A program made the position numbers and the translations under genes. Of a DNA stretch of 64,000 bases, positions 13,145 to 20,768 are shown piece by piece. Every line of letters starts with the position of its first letter. The stretch's first letter is position 1. The stretch lies in assembly GCF_003609775.1 (NCBI RefSeq), contig NZ_AP018049.1, positions 1,240,001 through 1,304,000 of the forward strand. The letters are read 5' to 3'. The notes below the pieces were generated by a model. That model ran no database searches. It was not told the DNA's origin and was given only the letters and a program-made list of their open reading frames with translations. The stretch is from Prevotella melaninogenica (lineage in GTDB: Bacteria; Bacteroidota; Bacteroidia; Bacteroidales; Bacteroidaceae).

Positions 13145-14548
13145 TTACATATCCTCTTGGAACAATGGATCCTCAGGAACAACCATAATTGGTTTCTGCT
13201 GAGCAGCCTTCATAATATTCTCTGGTACGTACTTGTTATCAACAACCAGACGGAAGGTGTATTCATTGAACCAAGGATTACTCATAATCAAGTAACCATT
13301 CTGACCATAAGAGGCACTCCAAGAGTTCTCTACCTTCCATTTCTTTGGCTGACCGTTCTCATCTAAGTCTACTGCTGTAAGTGTCATCGCATGAGTTGAA
13401 CCACTATCGAAGGTTGCAATACGCTCTGCCTTGTTCATTGGGAAGGTTGTTCCAAAAAGTGTTGCATAGTCATAGTTATCCAAGTCAAGATAACCACGCT
13501 TGCGATCGAGCTGCTTGCCCACATCATAACTGGTGTACATCTTCGTTGAGTCCTTCAGTGAAGCAATTGCCATCTTCGCAATATCCTCCATTGGAAGGTT
13601 CACATACTTCCAGTTATGACCATCGTAGGTGTGGCGATCATACTCAATCTCGTAAGTCTTATAGTAAGGACGACGAGGGTCGTTCATAGCCATAATAAAG
13701 GTACCATTGAGCGGACCACCCACTGTTTCCTTATAGAATTCCTGTGGAGTATAGGTCTTTGCCCTGCCAATCTGCTTACCATTCTTATCTTTGAAAGCAA
13801 AGGTAAAGGTCTTCACTGGCTCGCCCAAAGAAAGTGAGAGTATATGATAGATATTACCCAACATCTCTGTCTTGCGTGCCTTGATAGCTGCCTTTGACTT
13901 CTTTTCAGCTACCATCTTACGCAATTCCAGACCATACTCACGTAGTTTTGATGACACAATCCTTGCCATTCGAGAGGTGTTTTCAGCTGAATAGGTTTCT
14001 TGCATGGCTTCCATTGGTACAACACCATACTTCTCAACCAAGTCAGATACACCGCAGAACGTACCGCCATCACTGATAGGATTCTTAAAGAAGAACTGCA
14101 CACGTGGGTCATCCAATGGCTTACCAGCATTGTCTATCACACCCTGCAACATCAAGTTTGCCTTCTCTAACTGGTCGTAGAAAGAGAGGTAAACATGAGA
14201 ATACTCCACTCTCAACGTATCCTTATGGCGACGTGCAAAGTTAGCACGCAAAACGTTCAGTCCTGTAAAGAGCCAACAACGACCTGAACTTTTCTGATCT
14301 TGGATATTCTGTTTCGGTGTTTCCACGCTGAAATAGGTATCTACAGGTCCAGAATTACGGAAGTTGCGAGCAAGGTCATCAATAGAATTTGTGGCAATTG
14401 CATTCGATAAAGCACGGTCAGATGTAGTCAATCCAGCCTTTTGAATTTGCTGCAACATCTGCGCATCAATACCACCATCTTTCGTCTGAGCCTGAAGTGT
14501 AAGTACACAACTTAACAAACCACAGGCAATAAACATATTCTTTCTCAT
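13145..14548 (-). CDS. C1-family aminopeptidase (bleomycin hydrolase/PepC type), exported
   Basis: 467-residue papain-fold cysteine peptidase of the C1B (PepC/bleomycin hydrolase) group. Catalytic Cys lies in SSGRCWLFTGLN (about residue 92), His in GSTHAMTLTAVD and Asn in VENSWSASYG. Unlike cytoplasmic PepC it begins with a signal peptide (MRKNMFIACGLLSCVLTLQAQ), so it acts in the periplasm or outside, where it would trim peptides. Asaccharolytic and proteolytic oral Bacteroidota carry similar exported forms. The stop is followed within 6 nt by a C/G-rich hairpin repeat. The upstream region contains array 2. Confidence 0.9.
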   Translation of the reverse strand: MRKNMFIACGLLSCVLTLQAQTKDGGIDAQMLQQIQKAGLTTSDRALSNAIATNSIDDLARNFRNSGPVDTYFSVETPKQNIQDQKSSGRCWLFTGLNVLRANFARRHKDTLRVEYSHVYLSFYDQLEKANLMLQGVIDNAGKPLDDPRVQFFFKNPISDGGTFCGVSDLVEKYGVVPMEAMQETYSAENTSRMARIVSSKLREYGLELRKMVAEKKSKAAIKARKTEMLGNIYHILSLSLGEPVKTFTFAFKDKNGKQIGRAKTYTPQEFYKETVGGPLNGTFIMAMNDPRRPYYKTYEIEYDRHTYDGHNWKYVNLPMEDIAKMAIASLKDSTKMYTSYDVGKQLDRKRGYLDLDNYDYATLFGTTFPMNKAERIATFDSGSTHAMTLTAVDLDENGQPKKWKVENSWSASYGQNGYLIMSNPWFNEYTFRLVVDNKYVPENIMKAAQQKPIMVVPEDPLFQEDM

Positions 14549-15045
14549 TGTTTTCTTAATAATATTAAGGTAAAGGGTTATTAAAAAACTTATTTTCTAC
14601 AAAGATAATATTTATTTCTTATTGTTGTTGTAATAAAGTGTGAAAATCATCATTGATACTGATAAATTCTACCTAAAAGGGAAAGGTTAACAATTTCTTT
14701 TCATGAAGAAAAAGAATTATTTTCATGAACAAAAATATTTATCTTCATGAAAAAAAAGATTTATTTTCATGAAAATAAATCGGGAATAAGGGTAAATAGT
14801 GAGATTGAAGAGGATTAAGTAGTAGAATATAACCCTACTTTATCTCCTTCATTCGGCATTCTTTTGTTCGTAAGTTTTCCTTGAATAAAAACCTGTACAT
14901 GAAAAGAAGGCTTCCTATCCTATTACTTTGACCAAGCTTTCGGGCATTTTCTATGTAAAACATTTGCGTATCTTGTTTTTTTTTTACGAATATTGCATAC
15001 GCAAATTAGCGGCTGCTGAAAGTCGCATAAACTAAAAACAAATCT
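14549..15045. other. 497-bp divergent intergenic region
   Basis: It holds array 2 (14700-14787), an A/T-rich stretch, and a 9-bp inverted repeat TTTGCGTAT/ATACGCAAA (14963-14971 and 14997-15005) that flanks a ten-T run just before the transglutaminase gene. No open frame of substance was seen. Confidence 0.7.
14700..14787. repeat. four-unit, 22-bp-period array of TTCATGAA sites (array 2)
   Basis: TTCATGAA occurs without mismatch at 14700, 14722, 14744 and 14766, exactly 22 bp apart, with A/T-rich 14-nt spacers such as GAAAAAGAATTATT. It is the cleanest copy of the family and sits between divergently transcribed genes. Confidence 0.9.
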
Positions 15046-17643
15046 ATGAAGAAAATCTTATTGAGCCTGTTTCTTGCTGCTGTCAGCCTATCAAGCTATG
15101 CACAGCACTTTATAACAGACCCTAATTTCAGACAAAAAGTAGAAAACGCATTCCAAGCCAAGATGAAGGTTATTGGCAAGAAGTTCTATAACACAAAGGG
15201 ACTTCGGGTATCTCCTGAGGAGGAGGAAGCCTTACGTTTCTTGTATGCTTATATGCCAATTGCCGATGCTACGGACTATCCTACGGCATATCATCTTAAA
15301 AATATACGCACCGCCTTACAAACAAGAAAGTCTATGGCATGGGGAAAAGATGTCCCTGAATTGCTGTTTAGACATTTCGTTTTGCCTATGCGTGTAAACA
15401 ACGAACCACTTGATAGCTCTCGTGCTATCTTCTATCATGAACTGAGTGAGCGCGTGAAAGGTCTTCCTATGAAGGAAGCTATCCTTGAGGTAAACCATTG
15501 GTGCCACGAACGTGTTACCTACGAGCCTTCTGATGCTCGTACTTCTTCACCGCTGCAGTCTATCCGCACTGGTCGTGGACGTTGTGGAGAGGAGAGTACT
15601 TTTACGGTAGCAGCCCTACGTTCTATCGGTATTCCAGCTCGTCAGGTATATACTCCTCGATGGGCACATACGGATGACAACCATGCTTGGGTAGAAGCTT
15701 GGGCAGATGGAAAATGGTATTTCTTAGGTGCTTGTGAACCAGAGCCTGTACTCAACCTTGCTTGGTTTAACGAGCCTGCATCACGTGCAATGCTGATGCA
15801 CACACGTGCTTTCGGTGATTATGAGGGTCCAGAGGAGGTGATGCTACGTACCAATAACTTCACCGAGATTAACCTCATTGACAACTATGGCAGTACGTCA
15901 AAGATTGATTTTAAGATTATTGATAAGGATGGCAATCCTGCTGACAATGCTAAGGTAGACTTCAAGATTTATAATTATGCCGAGTTCTATACCGCTGTAT
16001 CTAAGTACACTGGCGAGGATGGTACGACCTTCCTCTCTGCTGGTAAGGGCGATATGATTGTATGGGCATCTAAGGATGGACAGTTTGGCTATGCTAAAGC
16101 CACCTTTGGAAAGGATAAGTCAATAACCATCAAACTGGATTATAACGAGAATAATGTACCAAAGGAGACTGACCTCGACATCGTTCCACCTGCTCAGAAC
16201 TCTACATTACCTGCCGTAACGAAGGAACAGCGTGATGAGAATACACGTCGTTTGACCTATGAGGATTCTATCCGTCATGCTTACATTGCTACCTTCCCAA
16301 CAGCAGAATCAATGAAAGATTATCGTTACCCTGCAGCCACACCTTATATAATAAAGGCTCGTGGTAACTGGAAGACTATTCAGGCTTTTGTAGAGAAGTA
16401 TGCTAATCAGCAAGAACGTGCCCTCCAGTTGCTCAGTACTTTGAGCGATAAGGACCTTCGTGATATGCCAATGGAAATATTGGAAGATAATATGAAGGCA
16501 AAGAGCAACCAACTCTCTCCACGTGTTGAGAGTGAAATGATTCTCACACCGTTCAAACAATTCTTTGAGAAAGCCTTTGCTAAGGAGGCTGCAAGCTTCC
16601 GTAAGAACCCAGCTTTGTTGGTTGAGTGGATTCGCAAGAACATCAAAATGAATCCTGATACTCGTGCAATGAGAATCCCACAGACACCAAGAAGTGTATG
16701 GGAGAGCCGTATTACCGATAGTCGTAGCCGTGATATCTTCTTCGTAGATGTTGCACGCAGCTTGGGTATTGAGGCTCGTATGGACCCTGTGGCATGGAAG
16801 ATTCAGTATAAGCAGAACGGCAAATGGGTGGATGTAGACTTTGATGCAGCAGCACAGCAGACTGCTAAGACTGGTAAATTAGTACTGACATTCACTCCTG
16901 ATGGTTTCCTTGATGACCCTAAGTATTATAGCCATTTCTCTATCAGTAAGATTGTTTATGGACAGACATGGCTGATGAACTTTGACGAAGGACAGGTTGA
17001 CATGGGTGGTGGTGCTACATGGTCGAACACCTTTAAGAATGGTGCAACACTCGATGAGGGTACTTATATCCTCGTGACTGGTCAGCGTATGGCAGATGGT
17101 AGTGTACTTGCGCACAGTCGTTTCTTCCAGATTAAACCAGGCGAGACAACCACTCTCCCACTCGATGTTCGTCAGGAAAGTGAAGGTGTGAAGGTGATTG
17201 GTAGTTTCAATAGTGAGGACTTGTTTGACAAAGACGGTCAGAGCGTTTCTATCCTAAGTCAGACAGGACGCGGCTATTACGTTCTCGGCGTATTGGGTAT
17301 CGGTCAGGAGCCAACGAACCACGCATTGCACGACATTGAAAAGATGAAGGATAAGCTCGATAAGTGGGGTCGTCCATTCGTCTTACTCTTCAAGAATGAG
17401 GCGGAAGCTAAGAAGTTCCAAGCACAGAAGGGTGAGTTCCCTAACTTGCCAGAAAAGACCATCTTCGGTATTGATAAGGATGGAACCATCCAGCAGGAAA
17501 TTGCAAAAGAGATGAAACTCCACAATACTGAACAGCTGCCAATATTCATTATTGCTGATACCTTCAATCGTATTGTCTTCCTTTCTCAGGGATATACAAT
17601 CGGATTGGGTGAGCAACTCGTTAAAACAAGTAGTAAACTTTAA
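15046..17643 (+). CDS. secreted transglutaminase-core domain protein
   Basis: 865-residue exported protein (signal peptide MKKILLSLFLAAVSLSSYAQ). A transglutaminase/protease-like core at about 120-245 carries the Cys in GRGRCGEES, the His in DNHAWVEAW and an acidic residue in the GACEPEP region. It is followed by a carboxypeptidase-regulatory-like beta domain (about 285-360), a helical region, and a second alpha/beta region ending at about 860. Proteins of this layout in Bacteroidota are usually predicted peptidases or amidases acting on extracellular peptides; the substrate is unknown. Its own promoter region contains a 9-bp palindrome (14963-15005). Confidence 0.85.
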   Translation: MKKILLSLFLAAVSLSSYAQHFITDPNFRQKVENAFQAKMKVIGKKFYNTKGLRVSPEEEEALRFLYAYMPIADATDYPTAYHLKNIRTALQTRKSMAWGKDVPELLFRHFVLPMRVNNEPLDSSRAIFYHELSERVKGLPMKEAILEVNHWCHERVTYEPSDARTSSPLQSIRTGRGRCGEESTFTVAALRSIGIPARQVYTPRWAHTDDNHAWVEAWADGKWYFLGACEPEPVLNLAWFNEPASRAMLMHTRAFGDYEGPEEVMLRTNNFTEINLIDNYGSTSKIDFKIIDKDGNPADNAKVDFKIYNYAEFYTAVSKYTGEDGTTFLSAGKGDMIVWASKDGQFGYAKATFGKDKSITIKLDYNENNVPKETDLDIVPPAQNSTLPAVTKEQRDENTRRLTYEDSIRHAYIATFPTAESMKDYRYPAATPYIIKARGNWKTIQAFVEKYANQQERALQLLSTLSDKDLRDMPMEILEDNMKAKSNQLSPRVESEMILTPFKQFFEKAFAKEAASFRKNPALLVEWIRKNIKMNPDTRAMRIPQTPRSVWESRITDSRSRDIFFVDVARSLGIEARMDPVAWKIQYKQNGKWVDVDFDAAAQQTAKTGKLVLTFTPDGFLDDPKYYSHFSISKIVYGQTWLMNFDEGQVDMGGGATWSNTFKNGATLDEGTYILVTGQRMADGSVLAHSRFFQIKPGETTTLPLDVRQESEGVKVIGSFNSEDLFDKDGQSVSILSQTGRGYYVLGVLGIGQEPTNHALHDIEKMKDKLDKWGRPFVLLFKNEAEAKKFQAQKGEFPNLPEKTIFGIDKDGTIQQEIAKEMKLHNTEQLPIFIIADTFNRIVFLSQGYTIGLGEQLVKTSSKL

Positions 17644-17656
17644 TTAAGAGGGGGAG

Positions 17657-17781
17657 AGGAGTTAAGGAGTGAAAGGGAGTTAAGACAATACTATCTGTTA
17701 GTGTGATGTATGACTGTTAATCGTCTAATAAATTACATCTATAAAAGTATTGTCTTAACTCCCTTTCACTCCTTAACTCCT
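17657..17781. repeat. 36-bp perfect inverted repeat (MITE-like) before cutC
   Basis: The left arm 17657-17692 and right arm 17746-17781 are exact reverse complements over 36 bp, built from AACTCC/GGAGTT repeats (for example GTCTTAACTCCCTTTCACTC in the right arm). The 53-nt interior contains a further GATGTA/TACATC pair. The right arm ends 22 nt before the cutC start codon. Half copies occur upstream of rsmD (55914-55952) and, more diverged, of parB. Confidence 0.9.
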
Positions 17782-17803
17782 TTAACTCCTCAAATAATCC
17801 AAC

Positions 17804-18565
17804 ATGAACCGAACTGATTTTGAGATAGAAATATGTGCTAATAGCGTTGAAAGCTGCATCGAAGCACAGAAAGGTGGAGCTAATCGTGTAGAACTCTGCA
17901 TGGGTATTCCCGAAGGTGGCACCACTCCTTCGTATGGTGAAATAAAGATGGCGAGAGAAGTATTGACTGATACTCGCCTACACGTCATTATCCGCAACCG
18001 TGGGGGCGACTTCCTTTATACCGAACAAGAACTTCTGCGCATGGCAATGGACATTGACCTCTGCCGTGACTTAGGTGTAGATGGCGTTGTCTTTGGCTGC
18101 CTTACAGCTGAAGGAGACATTGACATGAAAGCCAATGAATATCTGATGTCTCACGCAAAAGGAATGAGTGTTACCTTCCATCGTGCTTTTGATCGCTGCC
18201 GAGAACCAGAGAAGGCTTTGGAACAGCTCATCTCTCTTGGTTTTGATAGAGTACTGACTTCAGGACAGCAACCCACAGCTGAGGAGGGTATTCCCCTGCT
18301 TATGCGATTGCACCAATTATCTAACAATCGAATAAAGATTATGGCTGGCTGTGGAGTAAACGAAAAGAACATTGCTCGCATACGCCAAGAAACAGCCGTA
18401 CCTGCCTTCCACTTCTCTGCACGTGAGCCACAACCAAGTCGCATGACCTACTCCAATCCATCCGTTTATATGGGTGCTGAGGGTGCAGATGAGAACACAA
18501 TCATGTTGACAACAGAAAGAAGAGTGAGGAATACCATCGACGTACTAATGGGAAAGATGGCATAA
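17804..18565 (+). CDS. cutC: CutC family protein
   Basis: 253-residue TIM-barrel protein of the CutC family, long called a copper homeostasis protein although its biochemical role is disputed. Typical motifs: EICANSVESCIEAQKGGANR (about 8-27) at the N-terminus, VIIRNRGGDF, DGVVFGCLT, VTFHRAFDR and RVLTSGQQPTAEEG. Length and order match the family. It follows the 36-bp inverted repeat, which would form a large hairpin in any transcript that reads in from upstream. No partner genes for metal handling are adjacent. Confidence 0.93.
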   Translation: MNRTDFEIEICANSVESCIEAQKGGANRVELCMGIPEGGTTPSYGEIKMAREVLTDTRLHVIIRNRGGDFLYTEQELLRMAMDIDLCRDLGVDGVVFGCLTAEGDIDMKANEYLMSHAKGMSVTFHRAFDRCREPEKALEQLISLGFDRVLTSGQQPTAEEGIPLLMRLHQLSNNRIKIMAGCGVNEKNIARIRQETAVPAFHFSAREPQPSRMTYSNPSVYMGAEGADENTIMLTTERRVRNTIDVLMGKMA

Positions 18566-18750
18566 AGAAATACTTATATACCGAAATTAATTTCAGAAAC
18601 ATAGAAAGATTTATCTTCATTACTTTAACAAAGTAAACTACTGTGTCGTAATAATTTGTAGACAAGAAAGGGAAGATTTTAGAAGTAATAGAAGCTTGAC
18701 GGAGTGAAACTTATTAGGGCAAGAGTTTGTCAAGAGTGTTCCGTACTTTG

Positions 18751-18811
18751 GTGTTTATGGTTAGCACGCCTTGTGCGCAGTGTAAGCACGAGGCATGCTA
18801 ACCGTAAACAC
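18751..18811. repeat. long hairpin, 26-bp arms
   Basis: Arms 18751-18776 and 18786-18811 pair over 26 positions with one C-A mismatch and two G-U pairs, with the 9-nt loop GCAGTGTAA. The arms include GGTTAGCACG and its partner GCATGCTAACC. No T tract follows, so it is not an ordinary terminator. Confidence 0.8.
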
Positions 18812-18940
18812 AATGTGTGATAAGAGTTGTAAGTCACATAAAAAGGGACTTGTAAAAGCAAGATAATAGGTAGAAAACGGATACTATTCAGCCTTGAAGT
18901 GAAAGACCGAGTGTGAAATAGTATATATACAATCTGAAAG

Positions 18941-19037
18941 TTGCTGTCACTCCTATCACAACAAACTACGCTGTAAGTAACTTATTATAAACTCTTTATC
19001 ACAAATGTTAAAAATGACAGCAACTAAAAATAAAAAA
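18941..19037 (-). repeat. TGCTGTCA interspersed element, copy A
   Basis: Ends TTGCTGTCAC (18941-18950) and ATGACAGCAA (19014-19023), with internal AACATTT and TTATTTTTAGTTGC when read on the minus strand. It matches the copies at 32228, 53386 and 62525. It lies directly upstream of the abiF RNA promoter. Confidence 0.7.
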
Positions 19038-19066
19038 GAATTAGTATTATTTTCTTAATTAAAAAC

Positions 19067-19097
19067 TTGCAATATTAAGATAATTTATTTACCTTTG
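19067..19097 (+). promoter_or_regulatory. promoter of the abiF-associated RNA
   Basis: TTG at 19067-19069, a 20-nt spacer and TACCTTTG at 19090-19097, a full Bacteroidota-type promoter. Initiation would fall near 19102, exactly where the closing helix of the RNA begins. Confidence 0.75.
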
Positions 19098-19101
19098 CAA
19101 T

Positions 19102-19232
19102 GTAAGTTCTAACTGAATCTATAAACATACCTTGAAGTAGTGTGAAGTCTTAAAAATATCACGACAAAGTTCGTGACAAAGATAACAGAACTCACTTGCA
19201 TCCCATTAGAACTGCAGGTGGGTCATTTTTTT
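19102..19232 (+). ncRNA. structured RNA upstream of abiF (putative RNA antitoxin)
   Basis: A compact RNA of about 130 nt. The closing helix GTAAGTTCT (19102-19110) pairs with AGAACTCAC (19187-19195) at 8 of 9 positions. An internal 6-bp hairpin TCACGA/TCGTGA (19159-19164 with 19171-19176) carries the loop CAAAGT. A 3' hairpin (CCCATT with GGTGGG, 19202-19207 and 19217-19222) is followed by seven T residues. It has its own promoter and ends 7 nt before the abiF start codon. This layout matches the conserved RNA known upstream of abiF genes, which recent work (from memory) describes as an RNA antitoxin. The exact fold is inferred by eye. Confidence 0.75.
19202..19232 (+). terminator. terminator between the abiF RNA and abiF
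   Basis: A 6-bp stem with two G-U pairs (19202-19207 with 19217-19222), then TCA and seven T residues (19226-19232). The T tract ends 7 nt before the ATG, so abiF must be expressed by read-through, which would keep toxin lower than RNA. Confidence 0.65.
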
Positions 19233-19239
19233 ATATATT

Positions 19240-20160
19240 ATGAAGAACCAGAAACCACGAACGTTAGACGATCAACTTTCCATTTTAAAAAATCGTGGAA
19301 TGCATTTCCATAATGAACAATTAGCTAAGGAGTATCTTAGTCGTATAAGTTATTTCCGTTTGAAATACTTTTGGATAGACATGTTAGATAAAGATTCTGG
19401 AAATTTCAAAGAGGACACATACTTCGAAGATGTTATTGATAGGTATGAATTAGACAAATCTTTTCGTCGAATAATGTTTGATGCGATAGAAACCTTGGAA
19501 GTGGGGATTCGTACCAGAATTATATCTACCTTTTCATTATCGACTGGCACTGGATTATGGTATCTTGATAATCGCTTGTTTGAAAATAAGCATTATCATA
19601 AAGAGTTTGTCCTAAAGTTAAAATATGAATTTGGAAGAAGTACAGACCCTTATGCACGTGATTTTATCCGTGAGAGTAAGATTTGGGATGAATTATCATT
19701 TGAAGGAGACAATCCAGATGCATGGATGATTATAGAGACAGCTTCTTTTGGTACGCTCTCAAAGATGTATAAGAATCTTAAGGCTCAATCTTCATTGCAA
19801 TCAGCAATCGCTAAGGAATTTGGACTGAATTCATCTAAAGAACTTTCAAGTTGGCTGGAATCGATATCTGTGTTAAGAAATATGATAGCCCACCACTCAC
19901 GTCTGTGGTATAAAGTGTTTGCTAAGAAACCTGTTAACATCAAGGGATATCATGAAAAGTGGCTTAATCAAGATATGACAGATAATCAGAGAAAACGTAC
20001 CTTTGGAGTTGTTTCATGTGTGCTTTATCTCGTTAACAGCTTGGATCCTAAGAATAATATAAAAGAACAAATCATAAAAATATTCTCTCTTCACCCCAAA
20101 GTTCCCATATACATGCTTGGTTTTACTGATGGCTGGAGAGAGAATCCCATCTGGAAGTAA
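19240..20160 (+). CDS. abiF: AbiF/Abi_2-family HEPN protein (putative RNase toxin)
   Basis: 306-residue cytoplasmic protein of the Abi_2 (AbiD/AbiF) abortive infection family. Diagnostic segments are SRISYFRLKYFWIDM near residue 33, the ETLEVGIRTRI block (about 86-96) and a C-terminal HEPN RNase motif R213-N-M-I-A-H218 (R-x4-H). The gene directly follows a structured RNA with its own promoter and terminator, the arrangement expected of an RNA-antitoxin system in which the RNA restrains the HEPN protein. The AbiF lineage has been proposed as the ancestor of Cas13 (recalled literature). No phage-related neighbours are seen; the flanking genes are core (cutC, alaS), so it is probably an island of one unit. 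The base composition is A/T-rich compared with alaS. Confidence 0.88.
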   Translation: MKNQKPRTLDDQLSILKNRGMHFHNEQLAKEYLSRISYFRLKYFWIDMLDKDSGNFKEDTYFEDVIDRYELDKSFRRIMFDAIETLEVGIRTRIISTFSLSTGTGLWYLDNRLFENKHYHKEFVLKLKYEFGRSTDPYARDFIRESKIWDELSFEGDNPDAWMIIETASFGTLSKMYKNLKAQSSLQSAIAKEFGLNSSKELSSWLESISVLRNMIAHHSRLWYKVFAKKPVNIKGYHEKWLNQDMTDNQRKRTFGVVSCVLYLVNSLDPKNNIKEQIIKIFSLHPKVPIYMLGFTDGWRENPIWK

Positions 20161-20251
20161 AGATTCTGTTTTGATGTGGGAAGACAAGATAGTTCGTTTA
20201 TATGCTTTCTTTATTATTAAAAAACATACAAATGGGTAAATATAAAATATC

Positions 20252-20590
20252 CTATACCAATCCGTCTAATTGTTTTTTGAGTTCTTTCAGTTGGTCGCGC
20301 ACAGAGAAGAGGGTTTCCATTACCTTTTGGCTCTTGTCAGCACCACTACGATTCTCCTGCAACATCTTGCGAGCAGCAGCAATCTTAAAGCCACGCACCT
20401 TGACAAGATTGTAAATAACCTTAATCTGCTCAATGTCCTTCTCCGTATATTGACGTACACGATTACCCGTCGTCTTAGGACGAAGGTGTGGAAACTCGGT
20501 TTCCCAGTATCTCAACAGACTCTCCGTAACGTTAATCTGCTGTGCCACTTCCTTAATAGAATAATACAGTTTGTGCGGATTCTCTGCCAT
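20252..20590 (-). CDS. MerR-family transcriptional regulator
   Basis: 112-residue protein with an N-terminal winged-helix MerR domain: YYSIKEVAQQINVTESLLRY followed by the wing GNRVRQYTEKDIEQI and the helical RGFKIAAARKML. The remaining C-terminus (about 80-112) is a short coiled-coil dimerisation helix with no effector domain and no Cys metal ligands, so it resembles the small HTH_17-type MerR proteins conserved in Bacteroidota. It is divergent from alaS and convergent with abiF. The target is unknown. Confidence 0.9.
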   Translation of the reverse strand: MAENPHKLYYSIKEVAQQINVTESLLRYWETEFPHLRPKTTGNRVRQYTEKDIEQIKVIYNLVKVRGFKIAAARKMLQENRSGADKSQKVMETLFSVRDQLKELKKQLDGLV

Positions 20591-20693
20591 GTCTTAGTAA
20601 CTTTTATATCAATTATTTACACAATCTTAGGTCTGAATGGGAAAACTATGTCCACCTCTAAAAGAAGTTTTTACGTATTCAGCAGCCTAATTG

Positions 20694-20725
20694 TTTGCAA
20701 AAATACTCAAAAGTCAGTATCTTTG
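20694..20725 (+). promoter_or_regulatory. promoter of alaS
   Basis: TTTG at 20694-20697, a 20-nt spacer and TATCTTTG at 20718-20725: a textbook Bacteroidota promoter. The predicted leader is about 38 nt to the ATG at 20769, and there is no Shine-Dalgarno sequence. Confidence 0.8.
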
Positions 20726-20768
20726 CAACACTTTTAGGTAGAAAAATTGAATTAAAAATAAAATAAAG

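Larger units (their letters stand above)
18566..19066. other. intergenic region between cutC and the abiF RNA promoter
   Basis: No credible gene. It contains a 26-bp hairpin (18751-18811) and copy A of the interspersed TGCTGTCA element (about 18941-19037). The rest shows no recognisable signal. Confidence 0.65.

Noticed and set aside
18751..18811. Terminator of cutC
   Set aside because: It lies about 190 nt after the stop codon and has no T tract on either strand.
19097..19101. Extension of the abiF RNA closing helix by GCAA/TTGC
   Set aside because: The pairing exists in DNA but GCAA overlaps the -7 element, so it is probably not part of the transcript.
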